A stretch of 11,088 bases of DNA from Rikenellaceae bacterium (GCA_900769905.1 CAAGIL010000158.1:1-11088), one strand, 5' to 3'; positions 1 to 8,772 are shown, counted from the stretch's first letter. Program-made: numbers and translations. Notes: generated from the letters alone by a model not told the origin.

Positions 1-1043
1 TCCGAGATAGTCGAAGTGAATTTCGTCCACTTGCCTCCTCCTACCGAATATTCGAAATACTCACCTTCTCCCAGACTGAATGCATCATACACAGATTGTG
101 GCTGAAAATTCATCGTGAAGGTCTGCTCAGCTTCCGCCGTAAAAGTGATATAAGGAACCAGCACTGCCTCTTCTCCGTTGGCGATGGGCGTTGAAGTAGT
201 CCCCCATTCTGAGATACTTACTTCTGTCACGCTGGCCACATTCTTTCCCACCGTGAGGCTGACAGTATAACTGTTCCCTGCCTCGGTAGCAGGGATGCCT
301 TTGGCTTGGAGAGTTTCGCTAACACCGTCTTTCGTAACGGTAACATCGATGAAAACCGCATTGGCATTTTCAGTGGTCGGCGGGAGAAGAGCGTAGAATT
401 TGCCGTTGAGCTTGTAAGCCTTCACGGCTACATCTCCATTTACCAGATTGCCACCGGAATATCCCTTCCTGTTGCCGTGGACCTTGAGCTCCGAAATGTA
501 ATACTCTACCCCAAACTGGTTCTGAATGGCCGGTTCCACCACTATCCTCACCATCTTGCGAGTCATAGCCAGGGTGACGCCGTTGCCACCCGCACGGGGT
601 ACCTCAGCGGAAAAGGTAATATAGTCGGCAGCGGCAATTTTATCCGCTTCCGACTGGTCGGCTGGTACGGTAAATCTTTCGGTGCTGACGCCGTCCGCCG
701 CCGGATAGCAAGCGGAAAAGGTCATCGTGCGGGAGGTCCACTTAAGGTACTTGCCCGCTTCAGGATTCCAGCTGCCGTCATACGCCAGGGTATAAACTAC
801 CTTCTTCTGGCCGTCTGCAGTGACGCAAACCTTGTCTCCGGCTTTGAATGCCGCTTGCTCCTCGGGAATCTCACTCACAGGATTGCTGCGGGTGCTCACG
901 AAGCCTCCGCTCAGGCCGTCGCCCACCTGCGCCGTGATGCGCACGGCGTCGGGGTCGCTGCGGAAAGCGGCTCCGGGATCCTCCTTCGTGCAGGCTGCGA
1001 CCAACAGGAGAGCCGCCGCTGTAAGGAATAATTTACCGTCCAT
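1..1043 (-). CDS. Fimbrillin-family lipoprotein, 3' end outside window (partial)
   Basis: The minus-strand frame is open from ATG at 1043 to the window edge (347 codons, no stop). The N-terminus is a lipoprotein signal, MDGKLFLTAAALLLVAAC, with a VAAC lipobox (Cys18). Residues about 30-290 read like a Mfa-like/fimbrillin domain: an AGDKVCV turn, a MTRKMVRIVVE strand where family members carry the 'shared core' strand, YALLPPTT, and a closing VSISEWG near residue 280, as in its neighbour. Unlike the neighbour it continues past that W-G motif (residue 293 onward: YITFTAEAEQTFTMNF, then GEYFEYSVGGGKWTKF). This looks like a further beta-rich C-terminal surface domain. It starts 13 nt after the preceding fimbrillin gene and is probably the last or a late subunit of the operon. 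Role inferred: accessory or tip fimbrial subunit on the cell surface. The family call is from motif reading, not a search. Confidence 0.8.
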   Translation of the reverse strand, partial: MDGKLFLTAAALLLVAACTKEDPGAAFRSDPDAVRITAQVGDGLSGGFVSTRSNPVSEIPEEQAAFKAGDKVCVTADGQKKVVYTLAYDGSWNPEAGKYLKWTSRTMTFSACYPAADGVSTERFTVPADQSEADKIAAADYITFSAEVPRAGGNGVTLAMTRKMVRIVVEPAIQNQFGVEYYISELKVHGNRKGYSGGNLVNGDVAVKAYKLNGKFYALLPPTTENANAVFIDVTVTKDGVSETLQAKGIPATEAGNSYTVSLTVGKNVASVTEVSISEWGTTSTPIANGEEAVLVPYITFTAEAEQTFTMNFQPQSVYDAFSLGEGEYFEYSVGGGKWTKFTSTIS

Positions 1044-1056
1044 AATTAATAATCAA

Positions 1057-1938
1057 TTAGTTGAGCGCCTCGCCGTCGCTGATGGTCTGTCCGGCGGCCC
1101 AGTCCTGGATGGTCACGTCGCCGAGGTCGATCTGGTTGCGGCCCACGATAAGGCGTATGGTGGTAATCTTGCCGGATTCGAAGCTGATGTCGCTGGCGTG
1201 GGTGTAGATGTAATCGCTGCCGTCGATGGTGATGGCTATGGTTCTGATGCCTGCCTGAGGCACGAGCACGGTGCCGTAGCTCTTGTTCTCTTCGAGCTCA
1301 GGGATGGCCACGTCAGCCTTAGGGCTTGCGTCTGCCGTAACGGCCTTGGTGACAAGGTCAAGGGAGCCGCCGGACACCAGGTCCTTGATTTTCACTGCGC
1401 TCACCTCAGGTGCGCCGCCGCCCCACTGGTTGCGGTAGCTGAGCTCGATTGCAACCTTCGCCATCACGTGGGAGAAGGACAGGAGCACAGGGTTGTTCTC
1501 GGCAATCTTTCCGCTGAGTTCGGTTGCGACGAGCACATCGCTGCTGAGCTGGTCTGCAGGGTCAACGCTCACCTTAACTGCGCTGAGGTCAGCCTCGGAT
1601 GCAGCGTGAGCAGGGTATACTCCTATAAAATAGTGCTTGTCGGTGAGGTTCTTCCAGAGCATCTGCGGTGCTGCGGTCCACGCGCCGTCGGTGCCCAGGG
1701 TGTTGATGGAGTTGTCCACCACCCTTGCTGCCGGAACGCTTGCAGGGTCGCCGGTCCACGCGTACACGCTGATCTTGTCGCCTGCGGTGAAGATTTGGCT
1801 TCCGTCCGCGTTGGTGCTGACCTTGCTCAGGATGTCGGTAGATACGGTGATGAACTCTGGTGCTGCGACTTTTTCAGTCTTGTTGCAGCCGATCATTGCC
1901 ACTGCGGCAAGGGCTGAGAAAATGTACTTTGCTTTCAT
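1057..1938 (-). CDS. Fimbrillin-family (Mfa-like) lipoprotein
   Basis: A 293-residue protein with signal MKAKYIFSALAAVAMIGC (lipobox MIGC, Cys18), so it is exported and lipidated. In type V pili the lipidated precursor is normally trimmed by a surface protease and then polymerises by strand exchange; that is family knowledge. Visible fimbrillin hallmarks are AGDKISVYAWTG (about 53-64), YFIGVYPAH (about 103-111), LLSFSHVMAKVAIELSY (about 152-168) and a C-terminal TIQDWAAGQ. Length is typical for the family. The ATG at 1938 follows an A-rich leader (CAAATACAAATG) with no Shine-Dalgarno, normal in this phylum. It lies 18 nt after the FimB/Mfa2-like gene and 13 nt before the next fimbrillin gene, so co-transcription is likely. 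Role inferred: a structural fimbrial subunit; which of the two fimbrillins forms the shaft cannot be told. Confidence 0.85.
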   Translation of the reverse strand: MKAKYIFSALAAVAMIGCNKTEKVAAPEFITVSTDILSKVSTNADGSQIFTAGDKISVYAWTGDPASVPAARVVDNSINTLGTDGAWTAAPQMLWKNLTDKHYFIGVYPAHAASEADLSAVKVSVDPADQLSSDVLVATELSGKIAENNPVLLSFSHVMAKVAIELSYRNQWGGGAPEVSAVKIKDLVSGGSLDLVTKAVTADASPKADVAIPELEENKSYGTVLVPQAGIRTIAITIDGSDYIYTHASDISFESGKITTIRLIVGRNQIDLGDVTIQDWAAGQTISDGEALN

Positions 1939-1956
1939 TTGTATTTGATTTTTGAA

Positions 1957-2844
1957 TTATTCGTTTGTTGTTGTGGGGTCGGTGATGACTCCGTTATATA
2001 CCCAGCCCTGCGTCCAGTCTTCGATGGAGCAAGGGGAGAGGTGCATAAATGACTGGATTTCAGTGTATTCCAGGCTAATGAGATATTTGCCTCCCGGGTT
2101 CATCCGAGGGGCTTCGATGTAGCTTTCCAGGATCTTTCCCTCCGGGGTTTTCATTACGATGCGCCAGAAGGACCATTCCCTTCCCCGGGCCGTAGGCATA
2201 AGGATGAAGGTCTGCGAGCGCGTTGCGGCGGAACTGAGGCTGAAAGTCGGGATGGAGCACTGCTTCGGGCTCGCGGACGGAAGGCCGCAGCTGCCGTCGT
2301 CGCCCTTCAGGGCAGGGTAGAAGGCTTCGGCTCCGTTGACCGCTTCGATGCTCAGTTCGAGCCCGTCAGGCGCTCCGTCCATCTCCACTGCGAGTTCGCA
2401 GAGGAAACGCTTCATCTCAACGACGACTTCCGTTATCCTGGACGGATCTTCGATGGAATAATCGCCGCAGGAATTGAAGGACATCTTCTTGGCTGTGCCC
2501 TCAAGGCTGTAATTCAGGGAGTCGGGAGAGCCCTCTCCGTCAATGCTGAGGGGCGAGGAAAGGTTTGCGCCGAGAACTACCGTGTATTTTCCTTTCGGAA
2601 CGGCGATGAGTTTGTCCGAGAGCTCGGTGGAAGTCCCGAAAGAATGGTGGAGGACGGCTTCGCCGCTGCCGGCTTTATAGAACCAGAGCTCCAGGTCCGA
2701 AACGGCAGTTGAGCTGTCGTCGCTGTCGGAGAATACGGCAGAAATGACGACTCCCTGGATGTTTTCCTGGGTCGACTTGTTGCAGGCGCAAAGTCCTGAT
2801 GCCAGCAGAAGGACAGAAAAGATATGACGTGCGGATAATCTCAT
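1957..2844 (-). CDS. FimB/Mfa2-like fimbrial anchor lipoprotein
   Basis: A 295-residue protein. The signal MRLSARHIFSVLLLASGLCAC ends in Cys21 (LCAC, a slightly irregular lipobox), followed by NKS. The body resembles FimB/Mfa2 subunits, which in Porphyromonas anchor the fimbria in the outer membrane and limit its length: an early LELWFYKAGSGEAVLHHSF segment, VPKGKYTVVLGAN, a VVEMKRFLCELAVEMDG strand, the ATRSQTFILMPTA stretch, and GGKYLISLEY near the C-terminus before a final IEDWTQGW. Its place between the OmpA-like gene (8 nt upstream) and the fimbrillin gene (18 nt downstream) fits an anchor subunit. The C-terminal W-containing segment resembles those of the fimbrillins, so a divergent fimbrillin is the alternative. 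Confidence 0.75.
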   Translation of the reverse strand: MRLSARHIFSVLLLASGLCACNKSTQENIQGVVISAVFSDSDDSSTAVSDLELWFYKAGSGEAVLHHSFGTSTELSDKLIAVPKGKYTVVLGANLSSPLSIDGEGSPDSLNYSLEGTAKKMSFNSCGDYSIEDPSRITEVVVEMKRFLCELAVEMDGAPDGLELSIEAVNGAEAFYPALKGDDGSCGLPSASPKQCSIPTFSLSSAATRSQTFILMPTARGREWSFWRIVMKTPEGKILESYIEAPRMNPGGKYLISLEYTEIQSFMHLSPCSIEDWTQGWVYNGVITDPTTTNE

Positions 2845-2852
2845 ATTCTTCG

Positions 2853-4130
2853 TTATTTAAGGACGCGCTGCAGCTGCACTTCCACGCGGCGTGCATTTGC
2901 GCAGTTGCTTTCAAGAGTGTCTTTTCCCTTGCCCGTGGCCTCAATTCTTGCAGGGTCTATGCCCCTGGAGGTGAACCACTTCTTTACAGACTCGGCGCGC
3001 AGGCGGGAAATGGTAAGGTTGACCTGGTCGCTGCCGTAGCGGTCGCACCAGCCTTCGAGGCTGAGCTTCAGCGTGCTGTCGGCGCGGAGGGCATCGAGAA
3101 TTTCAAGGAGTTTGCGGCTTTCCGTGGCGCTGAGGTCCCATTTGTCGAAGGCGAAATGCACGCTCCGGCTCTCCGGGAGCGGGGTCCTCGGGGCGAATCC
3201 CTCGAGGGATACTGCCTTGGGAAGGGCCGGAAGCACTATCTCGCAGCAGCTCTCAGGACGTATGGCCCTGGACGAGCCTGCAAGAGAACCGGCTGCCGCA
3301 ACCATAGGCTGCAGGAGTTCCAAAGTGCCGTATATGCTGTCTGCGGAGCCTTTCCTTCCCTTCCTGGCACCGGGAACGATGTCATAACTCAGCTGAAGGC
3401 TGTTCTCCCAGATGAGCTTGGACTTGTGTCCGTGGCCGGGAATGCCGTCAAAATCCTTGCCGGTGAGGGAGGTGAGGGTGGAACTCAATCCCAGGCGGAA
3501 GTTGTCGCTGAGCCTGTATGCCGCTTTCAGGGACCCGCCGTATCCGAAGTGAAGGCTGCTTTCGCTGCCGACCGGGAGGGCTTCGCCTCCTGCAAGGGGA
3601 ACCAGGGCGGACTTCGTGCCGTATGCCGCGATGCGCGGACCTGCCTCAAGGCTCCAGCGGCTGCCTGAGGTCTTCGGGCTGAGGGCAAGAAGGTTGAAGT
3701 ATGCGTTCAGTCCGAGGCGGCCATAGGACACGGATGACTTGAAGTCCTTCACGCTCCAGGACGGCATTCCGAGCACCGAGGCGTAGTAGAGCCTGCCGTC
3801 GGAAGCCAGGTAGTAATTGCTGTCGAGACATCCCTGCTGGGCGGCGAGACCGGTCAGTCCCAGTCCCAGATCGGCCTCAAGTCCGAACAGGGAGTTGAAG
3901 CTGTAGGCGGCAGAGAGACCGGCAGTCCACCCCCCCTTAACGCCTGACGGGCCGAAGGAGGAGAAAGAATTCAGGCTGAAGGGCACTCCTGCCCCTACGC
4001 CCACCCGCCAGCCTTTGGCTGAATTGTCACTATGGTTTGATGCGCTTTGCTGAACCTTTGCTGAGCAAGGCGACAAAGGCAGACAGACAAACAGTGCGAA
4101 TGCGAATAGACTTTGTTTTACTACTTTCAT
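2853..4130 (-). CDS. OmpA-family outer-membrane protein of the fimbrial operon
   Basis: A 425-residue protein from ATG at 4130. An in-frame TTG at 4142 also exists but overlaps a promoter-like -7 element, so I reject it. The signal peptide is MKVVKQSLFAFALFVC... with probable cleavage after PCSA. Residues about 38-250 are alternating hydrophobic strands rich in Gly and aromatics (GWRVGVGAGVPFSLN, FGLEADLGLGLTG, LGLNAYFNLLAL, RLGLSSTLTSL), as in an outer-membrane beta barrel. A linker leads to an OmpA C-terminal domain (about 322-425). FDKWDLS, Asp363 in GWCDRYG, and Arg378 in the N-x2-IS-x2-RA-x2-V motif are spaced 15 apart like the peptidoglycan-binding Asp/Arg pair of OmpA (D271/R286 in Acinetobacter OmpA). 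It should tie the outer membrane to the cell wall. OmpA-like genes often precede FimB/Mfa2 genes in Bacteroidales fimbrial operons, so a scaffold role is inferred. Confidence 0.85.
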   Translation of the reverse strand: MKVVKQSLFAFALFVCLPLSPCSAKVQQSASNHSDNSAKGWRVGVGAGVPFSLNSFSSFGPSGVKGGWTAGLSAAYSFNSLFGLEADLGLGLTGLAAQQGCLDSNYYLASDGRLYYASVLGMPSWSVKDFKSSVSYGRLGLNAYFNLLALSPKTSGSRWSLEAGPRIAAYGTKSALVPLAGGEALPVGSESSLHFGYGGSLKAAYRLSDNFRLGLSSTLTSLTGKDFDGIPGHGHKSKLIWENSLQLSYDIVPGARKGRKGSADSIYGTLELLQPMVAAAGSLAGSSRAIRPESCCEIVLPALPKAVSLEGFAPRTPLPESRSVHFAFDKWDLSATESRKLLEILDALRADSTLKLSLEGWCDRYGSDQVNLTISRLRAESVKKWFTSRGIDPARIEATGKGKDTLESNCANARRVEVQLQRVLK

Positions 4131-4139
4131 AACAAGTTG

Positions 4140-4147
4140 CAAATATA
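4140..4147 (-). promoter_or_regulatory. Bacteroides-type -7 element before the OmpA-like gene
   Basis: TATATTTG on the minus strand matches the Bacteroides -7 consensus TAnnTTTG. It ends 9 nt before the ATG at 4130, so the leader would be only a few nucleotides. No TTTG lies at the expected 19-21 nt spacing; the nearest is 11 nt upstream (4159-4162). It sits in the 92-nt gap after the regulator gene and could drive the fimbrial genes separately from it. Confidence 0.35.
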
Positions 4148-4222
4148 AATACTACTCCCAAAATTTCCGCTTCCGTTTTTTCTTTTAACGGGTGGTTGGT
4201 GTGGAAAAATTTCTTTTAAAGC

Positions 4223-5338
4223 CTAGTTCAACTGTATTCTTGAGGCAATCTCCGGATCAATGTCCCTGATGCTTTTCTTGGCTTTGCTGTAGCTCGATCC
4301 GGATGCGAATCCGGCTTCCAGGGCGACGATGGAGAGCTTGATCATAGGGTTGGCTTCGGAGTAGCGGCGGGCGTATTCCAGCCTGAAGCTGTTGATGAGA
4401 TTGTAGTAGCCCACAGAAGTGATGTACCGGTTGGCCGCAGCAATCTTCCCCTTGCTTACTTCGGAGAGCACCTCGCTCTTCTGGAGGTGAGGCTCCCTGA
4501 AGCGGCGCTGTATTATCCCGAGCACCTGGTCTTTCGCTTCCCGGTCGATGGCTTCCGTCTGCTTTGTGCCGGTGGGCTGCTCCAGCTCTTCGCGGCTGTC
4601 TTCAAGTATGTCGGCGTTGCTCTTCTCTCCCTTCATCCTCTGCGGGTGCAGTATCAGACAGAGGAAGGCTACCATAAAGACTGAAAGCACCAGGTCGCTG
4701 ACGGCTTTGACTGACAGGCTGCCCGTGAGGAAAATGATCCACATAAGGGCTATCCATATCAGCGGCAGCCAGAATACCTTCTCGGCAAAGGCCAGGGGAA
4801 AGTCTTCCTCGTCGGACCAGTTCTGGTGGTGGTAGTTGTCGATGATGCGCTTGAGATGCAGTATTATGCTGAGGAAAATGAGCGTAAGGCACAGGCTGAA
4901 AGCGGCCCCGAGACCCGAAAAGAGAGCGGCATTGCGCTCCAGAAGGCTGTCGGCTCCGGACAGTTCGAGGATGAACAGGAAGAGCAGAAGCAGCGCGGTG
5001 AGACAATAGACGCCGGTGTATATCTTGTTGTTGAAGCTCCTGAGATTGAAATAGACCTTCAGGACGACGGTAAAGCAGACGGGGTAGTAAATGATGCCCA
5101 GCAGGAGGGTGTAGGTGGCGGCTCCGGGGTCGGATGGGTGGAGAAAGTACGGAATCTGGAGCAGTCCTATCACAAGATATGAGAGCGCGACCTGCTTGCG
5201 GGCGGGGTAGTAGAAATCCTTTTCCCTGTCGAAGGGGCGGCACATATGAAACCACCGCACTGCCGCACACACGAGGCAGCAGACGATGAACACAAGGCTG
5301 GCATAGGCACAGAACAAGGTTTTGGGTTCCATATACAT
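4223..5338 (-). CDS. Membrane-embedded AraC-like regulator (seven TM helices + C-terminal HTH)
   Basis: A 371-residue protein with no obvious cleavable signal. Seven hydrophobic helices can be read at about 7-28, 50-66, 75-95, 109-127, 138-161, 188-207 and 213-231. A charged linker (about 232-270) is followed by a C-terminal segment that aligns by eye to the AraC/XylS double helix-turn-helix: YYNLINSFRLEYARRY (family: 'f..yl...R...A'), IKLSIVALEAGFASGSSYSKAKKSI (family: 'I..IA...GF.s.SyFsr.FKk') and DIDPEIASR in place of 'G.sP..yR'. The first HTH is degenerate. It should sit in the inner membrane with the DNA-binding part in the cytoplasm. It stands just upstream of the fimbrial genes in the same direction, so local regulation is a fair inference. 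ATG 5338 or ATG 5332 could be the start; the first is annotated. The signal sensed is unknown. Confidence 0.75.
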   Translation of the reverse strand: MYMEPKTLFCAYASLVFIVCCLVCAAVRWFHMCRPFDREKDFYYPARKQVALSYLVIGLLQIPYFLHPSDPGAATYTLLLGIIYYPVCFTVVLKVYFNLRSFNNKIYTGVYCLTALLLLFLFILELSGADSLLERNAALFSGLGAAFSLCLTLIFLSIILHLKRIIDNYHHQNWSDEEDFPLAFAEKVFWLPLIWIALMWIIFLTGSLSVKAVSDLVLSVFMVAFLCLILHPQRMKGEKSNADILEDSREELEQPTGTKQTEAIDREAKDQVLGIIQRRFREPHLQKSEVLSEVSKGKIAAANRYITSVGYYNLINSFRLEYARRYSEANPMIKLSIVALEAGFASGSSYSKAKKSIRDIDPEIASRIQLN

Positions 5339-5345
5339 GTCGGGG

Positions 5346-5377
5346 CAAATGTATAAAAAAACCTCGTTTTGAGCAAA
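5346..5377 (-). promoter_or_regulatory. Bacteroides-type promoter for the membrane regulator gene
   Basis: On the minus strand TTTG (5377-5374) is followed after 20 nt by TACATTTG (5353-5346), an exact match to TTTG-N19-21-TAnnTTTG. The start of transcription should fall near 5340-5342, only about 3-10 nt before either candidate ATG (5338 or 5332), so the mRNA would be nearly leaderless. Confidence 0.6.
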
Positions 5378-5384
5378 TTATTCG

Positions 5385-5392
5385 TATATTTG
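5385..5392 (+). promoter_or_regulatory. Bacteroides-type -7 element for ftsY
   Basis: TATATTTG on the plus strand matches TAnnTTTG and lies 29 nt before the ftsY ATG, giving a leader of about 25 nt. There is no TTTG at the usual spacing; TTTG at 5368-5371 is only 13 nt away. It lies 7 nt from the -33 box of the divergent regulator promoter. The two are part of a GCAAAT-N9-ATTTGC inverted repeat (5373-5393). Confidence 0.45.
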
Positions 5393-5421
5393 CAATTTAT
5401 GGAATCAGCCGGTATTAGAGT

Positions 5422-6309
<888 letters not shown>

Positions 6310-6330
6310 AAAAAAGAACAAAGCATATAT

Positions 6331-8772
6331 ATGAAACTCAGTTACAATTGGCTCAAGGATTACTTGAAATGCGATCTCTCCGCTCAGCAGATTGCTGACG
6401 CGATGACATCCATAGGCATTGAAGTGGACGGCGTGGAGCAGGAGGAGCAGATCCCCGGCGGCCTTGCCGGCGTAGTGGTGGCTCAGGTGCTCGAATGTGA
6501 AAACCACCCTGATTCCGACCACCTCCACATCACGAAGGTGTCCACGGGGGAGGGAGAACCCCTTACTGTAGTTTGCGGCGCTCCGAACGTGGCGGCCGGC
6601 CAGAAGGTGCTCTTCGCCCAGATCGGGACCGTGCTCCCGGGGGATTTCAAGATCAAGAAGTCAAAGATTAGGGGAGTGGAGTCCTTCGGTATGATTTGCG
6701 CCGAGGATGAGCTCGGAATCGGAAGCAGCCACGAGGGCATTATGGTGCTCCCGGAAGACGCGGTGGTCGGCACCCCGGCGAAGGAATACCTCAAACTGGA
6801 GACCAGCGCCGTCATCGAATATGAAATCACGGCCAACAGGGTTGACGCCGCCTCCCATTGGGGTGTGGCCCGCGACCTGTATGCGTACCTCCGCCACAAC
6901 GGCATCCCTTGCGAACTCGTGCGCCCGAGCGTGGATGCGTTTCGCGAAGGCGAGGGAAGCGGCCTGGACATCCGGGTCGACGACCCTAGCGGTGCCCCGA
7001 GGTACAGCGGACTCACCATACGCGGCGTGAAGGTGGCCCAGTCTCCGCAGTGGCTCCGGGACAAGCTCCAGAGCATAGGACTCAACCCTATCAACAACAT
7101 TGTCGACATCTCCAACTTCGTGCTCTTCGAGCTCGGACAGCCGCTGCACACCTTTGACGCGTCACGCATACGCGGAGGCAAGGTCATCGTGCGCAGGGCG
7201 GCACAGGACGAGCCTATACGCACCCTGGACGGCGTGGAGCGCAAACTCAGCTCCGGCGATATGGTGATTGCCGACGAACAGGGCCCTATGTGCATCGCGG
7301 GCGTGTTCGGAGGCGAGTTCAGCGGCGTATCCGAGGACACGGTTGACGTGTTCGTGGAGAGCGCATACTTCGACCCGGCATCCGTGCGCAAGACGGCAAA
7401 GAGCCAGACCCTGCAGACCGATGCCTCCTTCCGCTACGAGAGAGGCGCCGATCCGCAGGTGACCCTTTACGCCCTCAAGAGGGCGGCGCTGCTCATACTC
7501 GAGTGCGCCGGAGGCCACATTGAAGGCGGCATACGCGAATCCTACCCGCAGCCGATTGAGCGCAAGCGCATAGAGCTGGACTACGGCCGCATCGAGCGTT
7601 TCGCGGGGTGCAGCCTGGGACGCGGGGTGATGGAGAACATACTCGAAAGCCTGGGCTACAACTTCCTCAGCCGCAGCGAAGAGGGCGCAGTTGTGGAGGC
7701 CCCGTCATATATGGTGGACGTGTACAGGGAGTGCGACGTGGTGGAGGAGATACTCCGAATCTACGGTTACGACAACATTCCGCTCCCGCACCATATGAAG
7801 ATGTCCGTGAACGCCACCCCGAAGCCTGAGCCTGAGGCAATACGCAACGGCATATCCAACTTCCTGGCAGCCAATGGATTCGTGGAGACGATGAACAACT
7901 CCCTCACCAAGGGAGAGTATTATTCCAGGCTCACCACCTATCCGGCCGAGTGCTGCGCGAGGATCGTGAATCCGCTCAGCCAGGACCTCAACGTGATGCG
8001 TCAGAGCCTGATTCCGGGCGGACTGGAAGTGGTGGCATACAACATCAACAGGCAGCTTTCCTCTCTCAAGATCTTCGAATACGGAAGCGTTTACAGGAGG
8101 CTCCCTGAAAAGTCGGGGGAGACCCTGGAGGGCTACGAGGAGCACCAGAACTTCCTTCTGATGATTACCGGAACTCCTGAAAAGTCCTGGAGGAACGAGC
8201 CTGCAAAGAGCAATTTCTTCCAGCTCAAGGCATATTTTGACCTGCTTCTGAGGCGCTTCGGAGCCGATATTTACCAGCTTTGGACCGAAGCTGCGCCGGC
8301 TGATATCTTCTCCGAGGGTATGAACTACAAACTTCCGGGCAGCGGAGCCGTTCTCGCCAGCCTCGGCACCGTAAACCCTGCCCTTGCCCGCAGTTTCGGA
8401 ATCAAGCAGCCGGTTTTCGCTGCCGAAATCAACTGGCAGCTGCTCTTCACCCTCATCAAGCGCAACAAGGTGGGATTCACTGAACTCCCTAAGTTCCCGG
8501 CCGTGCGCAGGGACCTCGCCCTGCTCCTCGACGAGAGCGTAAGTTTTGCGGAGCTTCGTGCCGCCGCCTTCAAGCAAGCGAAGAAGCTGCTCAAGCAGGT
8601 AGGGCTCTTCGATGTTTACAGAGGCGACAAGATTCCTGCCGGCAAGAAGCAGTATGCCCTCAGCTTCGTCATCCAGGATTCGGACAAGACCTTGACCGAC
8701 CAGGATACCGAAAGGGTTATGGAAAGGCTTCTGGCGACCTTCCAGAAGGATTTCGGGGCACAATTGAGATAG
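6331..8772 (+). CDS. pheT: Phenylalanine-tRNA ligase beta subunit
   Basis: An 813-residue beta chain of the alpha2-beta2 cytoplasmic phenylalanyl-tRNA synthetase, which charges tRNA-Phe with phenylalanine; the beta chain also edits mischarged Tyr. Domains in order: an EMAP/Trbp-like tRNA-binding domain from about residue 42 (GVVVAQVLECENHPDSDHL), the B3/B4 editing region with NRVDAASHWGVARDL, VDISNFVLFELGQPLHTFD (about 257-275) and SFRYERGADP (about 366-375), the B5 region ending in VEEILRIYGYDNIP (about 471-484), the catalytic-like core, and the C-terminal ferredoxin-fold anticodon-binding domain from about 722 (FPAVRRDLALLL). Length is normal and the gene is intact. The alpha-chain gene pheS is not in the window. 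The next gene starts 1 nt after the stop, so translation is probably coupled. Confidence 0.97.
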   Translation: MKLSYNWLKDYLKCDLSAQQIADAMTSIGIEVDGVEQEEQIPGGLAGVVVAQVLECENHPDSDHLHITKVSTGEGEPLTVVCGAPNVAAGQKVLFAQIGTVLPGDFKIKKSKIRGVESFGMICAEDELGIGSSHEGIMVLPEDAVVGTPAKEYLKLETSAVIEYEITANRVDAASHWGVARDLYAYLRHNGIPCELVRPSVDAFREGEGSGLDIRVDDPSGAPRYSGLTIRGVKVAQSPQWLRDKLQSIGLNPINNIVDISNFVLFELGQPLHTFDASRIRGGKVIVRRAAQDEPIRTLDGVERKLSSGDMVIADEQGPMCIAGVFGGEFSGVSEDTVDVFVESAYFDPASVRKTAKSQTLQTDASFRYERGADPQVTLYALKRAALLILECAGGHIEGGIRESYPQPIERKRIELDYGRIERFAGCSLGRGVMENILESLGYNFLSRSEEGAVVEAPSYMVDVYRECDVVEEILRIYGYDNIPLPHHMKMSVNATPKPEPEAIRNGISNFLAANGFVETMNNSLTKGEYYSRLTTYPAECCARIVNPLSQDLNVMRQSLIPGGLEVVAYNINRQLSSLKIFEYGSVYRRLPEKSGETLEGYEEHQNFLLMITGTPEKSWRNEPAKSNFFQLKAYFDLLLRRFGADIYQLWTEAAPADIFSEGMNYKLPGSGAVLASLGTVNPALARSFGIKQPVFAAEINWQLLFTLIKRNKVGFTELPKFPAVRRDLALLLDESVSFAELRAAAFKQAKKLLKQVGLFDVYRGDKIPAGKKQYALSFVIQDSDKTLTDQDTERVMERLLATFQKDFGAQLR

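Noticed and set aside
306..1031. Open frame of 241 codons on the plus strand
   Set aside because: It is antisense to the partial fimbrillin gene, whose frame has a lipoprotein signal and family motifs; the plus frame shows no recognisable domain.
820..1917. Open frame of 365 codons on the plus strand
   Set aside because: It is antisense to the two fimbrillin genes and low-complexity in composition; an effect of GC-rich codon use opposite a real gene.
2799..3668. Open frame of 289 codons on the plus strand
   Set aside because: It is antisense to the OmpA-like gene, which has a clear signal peptide and peptidoglycan-binding motif.
4173..4191. CCGTT ... AACGG hairpin after the regulator gene as a terminator
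   Set aside because: The stem is only five pairs and no T-run follows it on the minus strand.
4160..4210. AAAATTTCC ... GGAAAAATTT as inverted repeats of an invertible promoter, common at Bacteroides surface loci
   Set aside because: The arms are imperfect, short and made of A/T runs, and they do not flank the -7 element at 4140-4147.
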